Below, one piece after another: positions 1-4,793 of a stretch of DNA of 6,072 nucleotides; positions within the stretch are counted from its first letter, which is position 1, and each line of letters begins with the position of its first letter. A program made the position numbers and the translations under genes. The notes under the pieces are model-generated. The model did no database searches, was not told the origin of the DNA, and was given only the letters and a program-made list of their open reading frames with translations. Source of the stretch: an uncultured Sutterella sp. (GTDB lineage: Bacteria > Pseudomonadota > Gammaproteobacteria > Burkholderiales > Burkholderiaceae_F). The DNA is taken from positions 1-6,072 of the forward strand of contig CAJKCQ010000092.1 of the NCBI GenBank assembly GCA_905198475.1, given 5' to 3'.

Positions 1-18
1 TGCAATGTCAGCTCAGAT

Positions 19-162
19 TTAGGGCTTGAGTGCACTTTCTCCTGGGAAGTTCAGGTTTTGGGCCCCGGGCACGATGAACGCCTGCTCTGAACGTCCATCG
101 CCGCCGGCCAATCTCCTCCGGCAGGCCTTCTTCCGACGAGGAGACGAAATGGGCTTCGACAT
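19..162 (-). CDS. possible small ORF of unknown function, or tail of the broken frame next to it
   Basis: A 47-codon frame starts at ATG 160-162 and ends at TAA 19-21. It lies in the same frame as the interrupted ORF at 166-954 and begins one codon after that frame's TGA (TGA GGA ATG). The first part is very basic (RRKK, CRRR). The second part is more ordinary (EQAFIVPGAQNLNFPGESALKP, split here as EQAFIVPGAQ and NLNFPGESALKP). There is no well-spaced ribosome binding site; the only purine-rich stretch (GAGGA) abuts the ATG. It could be a translationally coupled small gene or the C-terminal tail of the upstream frame after a CGA to TGA change. I do not recognise the family. Confidence 0.25.
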   Translation of the reverse strand: MSKPISSPRRKKACRRRLAGGDGRSEQAFIVPGAQNLNFPGESALKP

Positions 163-165
163 TCC

Positions 166-954
166 TCAGAGCCGCATTGCGGCTGAAAAACGGCGTTCGA
201 CCCAAGTTTTCCGGGCCTGGGCGCTTCCTGGGGCCGCGGCGGTTCCGGGCAATTCAGCGCCGCGCACCGCGAGCTCTTCAGTTACGACGAGTCCCGCCCG
301 GCGCTCCTTTTCCAGCCTTTCGCACGCGAGGTAGCGGGAAGCCGTTATCGGGAGCCCGTCGGCGAAGAGCGCCGCCACCTTGGCTTCGGCCGCGGCGTAC
401 TCCGATTCCGGAACGAGTGTGATGAGCTTCGTGAACTCCCGGATCCAGGCGGCGTCATGAGGTTCGTTTCGGCGCGCGGGCGGCGTCTTCTCATTCACCC
501 GGGATGCGGGATCCTCGTCGAGCGGGGTCGTGAGGAGGTCATGCGCAGCCCCAAAGGGGTTTTGGTCGACGTGAAGGCGCGCGGCCGCTTCGCGCTCCTC
601 GGGCGTGAGCTCCGGCATGAAACCCGAGAGGCACCAGACGGTGAGCCGCGCGCGCTCGAAGCAGACCTTGAGCTACTCGGGCGACGGAATCGCCCAGAGA
701 ATCGGGTTGTTCTGCGCCTCCTGGATCATCGTGCGGCTGTCTCCGGGCTCCTCGGCCGGCAGGAGCCCGAGAATCACCGCGACGCAGCGGAGTTTCGGCG
801 TCCGCTTGATCTCCTCGATGCGGGCGATGACGGCCGTGCCGTCCTCTGGGTTGATGCCGGCGGACGTGAGGATGATGCGTGCGGTCTCCTCCATCCAGTA
901 CTTGGATGCCGGGCGAGGAATATTTGCGGCAGTACGAAAAAGAACTTCGGGCAA
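166..954 (-). pseudogene. interrupted ORF, unknown function (in-frame TAG)
   Basis: Two open segments on the minus strand share one frame: 954 to 673 (93 codons from TTG, or 73 from ATG 892-894) and 618 to 166 (150 codons). Between them are a TAG at 673-675 and 18 sense codons that also read as plausible protein (LKVCFERARLTVWCLSGF). Third positions are strongly G/C along both segments, as expected of real coding sequence here. Neither candidate start has a recognisable Shine-Dalgarno sequence. The simplest reading is one gene with a CAG to TAG nonsense change (PE-Q-LKV). The frame then stops at TGA 166-168 and continues open to 19. The second segment is charged and Ala-rich (PELTPEEREAAARL near its start; RYLACERLEKERRAG further on). 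I see no signal peptide, membrane segment or known catalytic motif, and I assign no function. Two separate small genes remain possible. Confidence 0.5.
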
Positions 955-959
955 TATTC
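918..959. repeat. AT-rich inverted repeat in the S24 upstream region
   Basis: GAATATTTGC (918-927) and GCAATATTC (951-959) are inverted copies with one extra base in the left arm, separated by 23 nt. They stand out from the GC-rich surroundings and lie 88 bp or more upstream of the S24 gene start, over the possible 5' end of the divergent broken frame. This could be a regulatory dyad between the divergent units, but no promoter elements at standard spacing were identified beside it. Confidence 0.25.
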
Positions 960-1046
960 GGATACCCGGGCTATCATTACGGGAGGTACCAACTACGCGT
1001 CCGACGCGACCGCGTCCCTAAGCATCCAAAGAAGAAAGGGTTTTCC

Positions 1047-1736
1047 ATGCCGAAGCTCATCACGCCCCCGTCCCCTGAACCGCCCGTTCCCCCGAAGCGC
1101 CGTCCGGGGCGCCCTCGCATTGAGGATCCTCTGATCGCGCAGTTCAAGATCCGGCTCCGTCCGGACACCTTCGACTTCGCGCAGAACCACGGCGGCGTCT
1201 CCTGGGTGCGTAGTCTGCTTGAGGCTGCCGCGGCCGGCCGCATCACGCTGCCCGCCGATCCGAATGCGGAGCAGACGCCCGCGCCGACGGGCTCCAACGT
1301 GGACGTGAAGACTGCGCGCCCGCTCGCGGGCGGTCCCGCCGCCGCGAACGTGGACCGCATCGACCTGCGCGCGATGTGCGGCTGGCCCGCTCCGGCCTCC
1401 GAACCCGAGAGCGAGTCCGTGGACCTCTCCGAGCTCCTCGTGCCCAATCCCGAGAGCTCGATCCTCGTGGAGACTTCCGGCGATTCGATGATCGACGCCG
1501 GGATCTTCGAGGGCGACCTCGTCGTCGTGGACTTGAGCTGCGAGGCGAGAAGCGGCTCGATCGTGCTCGTCCTCTACGACGGCAGCTTCATGATCAAGCG
1601 CCTGCGCATCCGCGACGGCCGCCCCGAACTCCACTCCGAAAACGCCGAGGCGCGCTACACGGTGCTCCGTCCCCGTCCGGGCGAGCAGTTCGAGGTGAAG
1701 GGCGTCGTGACGAGCGTCACCCATCTCTTTCACTGA
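1047..1736 (+). CDS. S24 family autoprotease, UmuD/LexA-like, with RHH-like N-terminal domain
   Basis: Start ATG 1047 is chosen for its ribosome binding site (GAAAGGG, 1034-1040); the frame is open upstream but unsupported. The product has 229 residues. Residues 111-229 resemble UmuD closely: a Cys111-Gly112 cleavage site in MCGWPAPAS (UmuD: CGFPSPAA), DLSELLV, the serine in SGDSMID (Ser147), and the lysine in FMIKRL (Lys184). Ser and Lys are 37 residues apart, as in UmuD (60/97). Such proteins cut themselves when stimulated by RecA filaments. UmuD itself is about 139 residues, so about 90 residues are extra. They hold a Pro-rich start, a basic RRPGRPR motif (residues 18-24, AT-hook-like), a strand-helix-helix core at about 32-61 (FKIRL, HGG, WVRSLLEAA) and an Ala/Pro linker. 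This suggests a DNA-binding repressor inactivated by self-cleavage. No umuC follows, and no CTGT-N8-ACAG LexA box was seen upstream. The S24 call is firm; the repressor role is inference. Confidence 0.9.
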   Translation: MPKLITPPSPEPPVPPKRRPGRPRIEDPLIAQFKIRLRPDTFDFAQNHGGVSWVRSLLEAAAAGRITLPADPNAEQTPAPTGSNVDVKTARPLAGGPAAANVDRIDLRAMCGWPAPASEPESESVDLSELLVPNPESSILVETSGDSMIDAGIFEGDLVVVDLSCEARSGSIVLVLYDGSFMIKRLRIRDGRPELHSENAEARYTVLRPRPGEQFEVKGVVTSVTHLFH

Positions 1737-1750
1737 AGTCCATGTCTCCC

Positions 1751-1777
1751 GCCGCCTCCCTTCGGGGACGCGGCGGC
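1751..1777 (+). terminator. GC-rich hairpin after the S24 gene, possible terminator
   Basis: GCCGCC (1751-1756) pairs with GGCGGC (1772-1777), and TCCC (1757-1760) pairs with GGGA (1765-1768) around a TTCG tetraloop, with a 3-nt bulge (CGC). It begins 15 nt after the S24 stop codon. The position and the stable UUCG-type loop suit a transcript end. No T-run follows, so it could instead be a 3'-end stabilising structure. Confidence 0.4.
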
Positions 1778-1865
1778 TCCTCCGAAAGGGTGGATGCGGG
1801 CTCGTTCTTAGGTAGAGCACCCTGGAAAAACGGGCGTTGGGACCGCCGGTCCGGATGGATCCGTT

Positions 1866-1884
1866 TAGATTGGCGCGCAATCTA
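1866..1884. repeat. perfect inverted repeat, TAGATTG arms
   Basis: TAGATTG (1866-1872) and CAATCTA (1878-1884) are perfect 7-bp inverted arms around GCGCG. They lie in the non-coding stretch between the S24 gene and the solo transposon end at 1925. GGATCC sites occur on both sides. The rest of 1778-1924 shows no gene. The repeat could be a protein-binding site or part of a decayed mobile element; nothing here decides it. Confidence 0.3.
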
Positions 1885-1924
1885 CGCAATTTCACGTGGA
1901 TCCAAAACCCAGGACAAAGGGAGC

Positions 1925-1954
1925 TTGACATCCTCTCCGCCCTGAAGGACGGGG
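1925..1954 (-). mobile_element. solo IS200/IS605 (TnpB-type) end hairpin
   Basis: This 30-nt block starts with TTGAC and holds an imperfect hairpin with a TGAA loop (CTCCGCCC / GGACGGGG). It matches the block at 6011-6040 at 27 of 30 positions. From family knowledge, the reverse-complement form (CCTTCAGGGCGG followed by a GTCAA end) is typical of the right end of IS200/IS605-family elements carrying tnpB, where it also forms the 3' part of the guide (omega) RNA scaffold. In this orientation tnpB would lie at higher coordinates on the minus strand. Only a small regulator gene is found there, so this is a leftover end or a small non-autonomous derivative. The inner boundary is not visible. Confidence 0.55.
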
Positions 1955-1996
1955 CTTGCGCGAGGCCGGTTTTCTGGTCATTATCGAAACGAAGGC

Positions 1997-2018
1997 CGGC
2001 AGGGCCGCGCTCCTGCCG
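1997..2018. repeat. GC hairpin next to the solo transposon end
   Basis: CGGCAGG (1997-2003) and CCTGCCG (2012-2018) form a perfect 7-bp stem with an 8-nt loop. It lies about 45 nt inside the solo IS200/IS605-type end, between that end and the terminator at 2054-2090. No convincing coding frame covers 1955-2053. It could be part of a structured remnant of a transposon-derived RNA; this is speculative. Confidence 0.3.
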
Positions 2019-2053
2019 AAGGCGTACTCAAGAGGGCGCGGCGCAGGCAATGC

Positions 2054-2090
2054 AAAAAAGGGCGCCCCCCTTTGAACGGGGACGCCCTTT
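2054..2090 (-). terminator. intrinsic terminator of the minus-strand RHH-like gene
   Basis: On the minus strand, AAAGGGCG (2090 to 2083) pairs with CGCCCTTT (2064 to 2057). The stem continues inward with GGGG/CCCC pairs after one mismatch, and the loop is TTCAAA-like. The T-run at 2059-2054 follows directly. It lies 40 nt past the stop codon of the gene at 2130-2477. This is a textbook rho-independent terminator. Read on the plus strand, the hairpin lacks a strong following T-run. Confidence 0.85.
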
Positions 2091-2129
2091 GCTACTCAGT
2101 CAGCATGAAGGGTCCGTGGGGAACTTGCG

Positions 2130-2477
2130 CTACACGGGGCGCGAACGGGGCTTCAGCGGCTTGGTGGCTTCGGCGATCTCCTCCTCATTGAGGTTGCCGA
2201 AGGGGGTGTCGGCGGCGACCACTGTTTCGGAGGTCTGACGCTGACGGCAGGCTTCGATCACCTGGCGGATCCAGGGACTGCCGCCCTGAGAGAGGAAGAA
2301 GGCTTTCTGCGCTTCGGAGAGACGAATCACCATCGTCGAGTCCAGAGCCTTGGCGCCCAAAGGCTTTCGGCCTGAACCCGCGCGTGCGCCGCCCCAGCCG
2401 GGGTGCTTGGCGCGCTTCTTCGAGAGCGGCTTGCAGGGCTTCACCGCCTTGATGAGGTCGGATTTCGTTGGAGGCAT
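2130..2477 (-). CDS. small ribbon-helix-helix-like DNA-binding protein (hypothetical regulator)
   Basis: Start ATG 2475-2477 has a good ribosome binding site (AAGGA, minus strand of 2485-2489); stop TAG 2130-2132. The product has 115 residues. Order of parts: a Lys-rich N-terminus (1-25), a Gly/Arg motif (GWGGARAGSGRKPLG, about 27-41), a strand-helix-helix core (about 48-77: MVIRLS, then a helix, GGSPW, IRQVIEAC), and a polar acidic to basic tail. The core matches residues 32-61 of the S24 protein at 1047-1736 without gaps, sharing I-R-L, F, G-G, W, R and E-A at the same spacing. This pattern fits a short RHH DNA-binding fold, so a small transcriptional regulator is likely, possibly acting on the palindrome just upstream. 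No toxin gene lies beside it, so an antitoxin role is unsupported. The gene is real; the fold is inferred from pattern, not a search. Confidence 0.75.
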   Translation of the reverse strand: MPPTKSDLIKAVKPCKPLSKKRAKHPGWGGARAGSGRKPLGAKALDSTMVIRLSEAQKAFFLSQGGSPWIRQVIEACRQRQTSETVVAADTPFGNLNEEEIAEATKPLKPRSRPV

Positions 2478-2531
2478 ATCGGGTTCCTTCTTGTCAAGTA
2501 AACCACTAAGAATTCTTGTTCCCTCGTACTA

Positions 2532-2561
2532 ACTGTATTGCACAATCAAAGGTTTGTGCAA
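2532..2561 (-). promoter_or_regulatory. candidate promoter and operator of the RHH-like gene
   Basis: TTGCACAA (2538-2545) and TTGTGCAA (2554-2561) are perfect 8-bp inverted arms 8 nt apart. Read on the minus strand, TTGCAC of one arm can serve as a -35 box, with a weak -10 (ATACAG) 17 nt further on, pointing at the gene that starts at 2477. A third half-site, GCACAA, lies at 2581-2586. An operator overlapping the gene's own -35 box would suit autorepression. The dyad is certain; the promoter and function are inferred. Confidence 0.4.
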
Positions 2562-2580
2562 GCGATGGGCGCGTAAAATA

Positions 2581-2702
2581 GCACAAATTGGGGGTATATA
2601 CCTATAAAAGGCAGGGAAAAACAAGCGTGGTCAACACGCAAGTGTACATTAAAAACAACATTGTATACACAGGAAAGCTACCGTCGAGCTATTCCGAAAG
2701 GG
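2581..2702. promoter_or_regulatory. AT-rich intergenic region with several dyads, likely regulatory
   Basis: This is the lowest-GC stretch of the window. It holds a GCACAA half-site (2581-2586), a perfect palindrome GGTATATACC (2593-2602), a TATAAA (2603-2608), and a looser dyad GTGTA/TACAC (2642-2646 and 2666-2670). It lies between the minus-strand RHH-like gene and the plus-strand hydrogenase cluster, so both units could be controlled here. I found no sigma70 pair at standard spacing facing hyaD and no GG-N10-GC sigma54 signature. The promoter of the hydrogenase genes is therefore not identified. Confidence 0.35.
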
Positions 2703-2722
2703 ATGAACGGGTATTTCTTTCT

Positions 2723-2846
2723 GAGGCGGGCGGAGGATGCCGCTTCAACCTTCGGCGGATTTTCGGCGCGCTCGGTGCGGGATATAGTCGAAGAACATAA
2801 ACGAGAGGGCCCGCCGAAGTAAGCGCCCCTCCGGCCCGCCCGCCTC
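2723..2846. repeat. long imperfect inverted repeat upstream of hyaD
   Basis: Outer arms GAGGCGGGCGG (2723-2733) and CCGCCCGCCTC (2836-2846) are perfect inverted copies. Inner arms CTTCGGCGG (2750-2758) and CCGCCGAAG (2811-2819) are also perfect. The two 16-nt joints between them pair partly (GGA/TCC and GCTT/AAGC), giving about 27 pairs in register around a 52-nt loop. It ends 52 nt before the hyaD start, so it would fold in the hyaD leader if transcription starts upstream. It could be an attenuator, an RNA stability element or a REP-like mobile repeat. No T-run follows. Confidence 0.5.
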
Positions 2847-2898
2847 CCCGGCCTACGGAGGAGCGGCGCGGCGCTCAAGCGAAGGAAGAAAGAACATC

Positions 2899-3621
2899 AT
2901 GACCCGAAACGACTCCGGCCTTTCGCCGCCTGCAGGCGCGGCGGACGCTCTGGACGCCCCGGCTGCCCCGAATGCGGGCAAGCGCGGGGTGCTCGTCCTC
3001 GGCATCGGCAACATCCTCTGGGCCGACGAAGGATTCGGCCCGCGCGCCGCGGAGGCGCTCCACCAGAAGTACCGCACGCCCGAAGGGGTGGACGTCATGG
3101 ACGGCGGAACGCTCGGCAGCTGGCTCGTCAACGAGATCTGCGCTTCGCGCCGGCTCCTCGTCTTCGACTGCTGCGACCTCAAGGCCGCGCCGGGCACGTT
3201 GCGCGTGCTGCGCCGCGACGAGATCCGCATCTGGGCCTCGACGAAGATTTCGCCCCATCAGACGGGCTTCAACGATCTGCTCGCCACTGCCGCGCTCATG
3301 GGCGAGGAGCCTGAGGACCTCGCGGTCGTGGGCGTGCAGCCCGAGCTCCTCGACGACTACGGCGGGAGCCTCACGCCCACGCTGCGCGCGCGCGTCCCCG
3401 AGGCGGTCGAAGCCGCCCGGACGGTGCTCGCCGAATGGGGCTGGTCGCTCGAAGCGCGGCCCGAAGGTGAAAAGGTCGAGCCGCTCACCTTCCGCATTCT
3501 GGAGATGGACGCCTACGAGGCGGGCCGACCGAGCGAGGAGGAGGCCTGCCGCACCGGGGACGAACGCTTCCTCGTGCGCGGGGGCGGGCGGGCCGTGCCC
3601 GACGCGCTCGAGCGCGGCTGA
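2899..3621 (+). CDS. hyaD: hydrogenase maturation protease, HyaD/HupD family
   Basis: This endopeptidase removes the C-terminal tail of the [NiFe]-hydrogenase large subunit once nickel is in place, the last step before pairing with the small subunit. The 240-residue product shows the family signature GIGNILWADEGFGPRA (35-50), MDGGTLG (67-73), SPHQTGF (118-124) and GVQPELLDDYGGSL (145-158). By comparison with HybD (Glu16, Asp62, His93), the nickel-sensing ligands are Glu44, Asp68 and His120; all are present. An Ala/Pro-rich extension of about 28 residues precedes the usual start, and the tail is longer than E. coli HyaD (about 195 residues). ATG 2899 is used because of the upstream AAGGAAG (2882-2888). 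It is the first gene of a plus-strand run with hupF, hyaE, hyaF and rubredoxin. The structural genes that normally precede hyaD are absent. Confidence 0.95.
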   Translation: MTRNDSGLSPPAGAADALDAPAAPNAGKRGVLVLGIGNILWADEGFGPRAAEALHQKYRTPEGVDVMDGGTLGSWLVNEICASRRLLVFDCCDLKAAPGTLRVLRRDEIRIWASTKISPHQTGFNDLLATAALMGEEPEDLAVVGVQPELLDDYGGSLTPTLRARVPEAVEAARTVLAEWGWSLEARPEGEKVEPLTFRILEMDAYEAGRPSEEEACRTGDERFLVRGGGRAVPDALERG

Positions 3622-3733
3622 TTGGAATTGGCCGCCTCACGGGGGGTAGCCGCAGCGTTCCGTTGGGAAGGCGGACTGCGTCCCGCGGGAGCGGCGAAGC
3701 TGAAGATTCAACGAGTAGGGGAGTGAGGGAGCG

Positions 3734-4060
3734 ATGTGCATCGCACTGCCGATGAAGGTGCTCAAGGTTGAGGAGATGAAGGCGCTCTGCGAGCGCAGCG
3801 GCCGCCGCATGGAGGTGGACTGCTCGATGATCGATCCGCCCGCCGCCGACGAGTGGCTTCTCGTCTTCCAGGAGCGCGCCATACGCGCGGTTTCGGCCGA
3901 AGAGGCCGCGGAGATCGAGGCGGCCCTCGGCGCAACGGCGCTCGCCATGACGGGCGAGGCCGACGAGGCCGCGATCCGCGCGGGCTTCGGCGACCTGATC
4001 GACCGCGAGCCCGAACTGCCGCCCCACCTGCGCGCGCAGGTGGGCCGCCGGCTCGAGTAG
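3734..4060 (+). CDS. hupF: HypC/HupF-family hydrogenase maturation chaperone
   Basis: HypC-family proteins carry the Fe(CN)2CO unit and hold the large-subunit precursor. The HupF branch, found in hup clusters of aerobic uptake hydrogenases, is linked to protecting the large subunit from oxygen. The 108-residue product begins MCIALPMKV with the essential Cys2, has the beta-barrel pattern RRMEVDCSMID (24-34) and WLLVFQERAIR (41-51), and a C-terminal extension ending DLIDREPELPPHLR (87-100), which HypC lacks and HupF has. The His of E. coli HypC (WVLVHVG) is Phe45 here. The start follows a purine-rich GGGAGTGAGGGAG. The gap after hyaD is 112 bp and holds only short dyads such as TCCCGCGGGA (3681-3690). 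A canonical hypC for general Hyp work is probably elsewhere. Confidence 0.9.
   Translation: MCIALPMKVLKVEEMKALCERSGRRMEVDCSMIDPPAADEWLLVFQERAIRAVSAEEAAEIEAALGATALAMTGEADEAAIRAGFGDLIDREPELPPHLRAQVGRRLE
4023..4044. repeat. perfect 22-bp palindrome in the 3' end of hupF
   Basis: CCCACCTGCGC (4023-4033) is followed directly by its exact reverse complement (4034-4044). It sits in the codons for PHLRAQVG, 14 nt before the hupF stop and about 70 nt before hyaE. As RNA it would give a very stable hairpin after a few loop bases open. It could slow ribosomes, mark an RNA processing point, or be an accident of codon choice in GC-rich sequence. Confidence 0.45.
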
Positions 4061-4112
4061 TCCTGAATCCGCCCGCCGGCTCTCCGAACCTCCTCAGAAG
4101 GAAAAACGTGTC

Positions 4113-4583
4113 ATGGCCAAATTCACCCGCGTCGCCGAAATTGATCCCGCCACGCACCCGCTCTTCAACCGGCTCTGGAATGAGGCGAAGTTCAACCGGC
4201 TCGATGAAGCCGGGCTCGAGGCCTTTCTCGCCTCGCCCGGACTGAAGTTCGTGATCTTCTGCGCGGACCCGAACCTGCAGAAGGAGACGATGGACATCGT
4301 CGTGATCGGGCCCGAGATCTGGAAGACCGTCTCGAAGATCGCCCAAAGCGCCTGGTGCACCGATCCGGCCGAGGGCCGCGCGCTCGCCGCCCGTTGGGGC
4401 GTGAGGAAGCTCCCCGCGCTCGCGTTCTTCCGCGACGGCGTCTTCCTCGGCGCCGCCGAGGGGTTGGACGGTTGGGACGGATACCTCGCGAAGTTGGCGG
4501 AGATCGCCGGGCGCACCGCCGCGCCGAAGCGCACCATCGCCATCCTCGCCCCTGCGGCAGAGGAATCGGGTTGCGGGCACTGA
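4113..4583 (+). CDS. hyaE: hydrogenase accessory protein HyaE/HupG, thioredoxin-fold
   Basis: HyaE/HupG is a thioredoxin-fold chaperone without redox cysteines. It binds the small-subunit precursor and is thought to help its quality control or Tat export together with HyaF. The 156-residue product lacks a CxxC; its cysteines are single (50, 82, 154). The recognisable part is the C-terminal half: ADPNLQKETMDIVVIG (51-66), then RWGVRKLPALAFFRDG (94-109), where Pro101 is the thioredoxin cis-proline position, then GWDGYLAKLAEI. It is somewhat longer than E. coli HyaE (132 residues), with an extra Ala/Pro tail ending ESGCGH. Start ATG 4113 follows AGAAGGA (4096-4102). It is 52 bp after hupF in the same direction, in the usual hupF-hupG order. 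Confidence 0.88.
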   Translation: MAKFTRVAEIDPATHPLFNRLWNEAKFNRLDEAGLEAFLASPGLKFVIFCADPNLQKETMDIVVIGPEIWKTVSKIAQSAWCTDPAEGRALAARWGVRKLPALAFFRDGVFLGAAEGLDGWDGYLAKLAEIAGRTAAPKRTIAILAPAAEESGCGH

Positions 4584-4793
4584 GGCGGGCGCCTGAAGAA
4601 AGAGTTCAAAATATCTGTATGACAAAGGGACGCGGCGCCTTGCCGACGAGGAGGATCCCCGCCGCGGAACCCGACGCCCCCGCCCCAAGCGAAAAACACA
4701 AGTCCGGCGCGGCCCCGCGGCGCTTCGTCTCCACAGAAGGATGTGAGCAGCGCGGCGGCCCGTAGCGGGAAACTCAGCGAGAGGAAGAAAGAC

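Noticed and set aside
8..205. 65-codon minus-strand frame from TTG at 203-205
   Set aside because: Out of frame with the adjacent broken ORF; the in-frame continuation (162-19) gives a more coherent end, and no ribosome binding site is seen.
457..1134. 225-codon plus-strand frame opposite the broken minus-strand ORF
   Set aside because: The minus-strand frame shows the expected G/C third positions and natural residue mix; the plus-strand product is Arg-rich and runs into the S24 gene.
993..1931. 312-codon minus-strand frame opposite the S24 gene
   Set aside because: Antisense to a clear S24 protease; the product is compositionally biased and has no motif.
2588..2800. 70-codon plus-strand frame from a TTG in the AT-rich region
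   Set aside because: No ribosome binding site, covers promoter-like dyads, and the sequence shows no coding bias.
2703..2822. 39-codon frame from ATG 2703 with a fairly natural product ending in VRDIVEEHKREGPPK
   Set aside because: The GAAAGGG lies too close to the ATG, and the frame lies largely inside the long inverted repeat at 2723-2846, which explains the sequence better. Left out for lack of other support.
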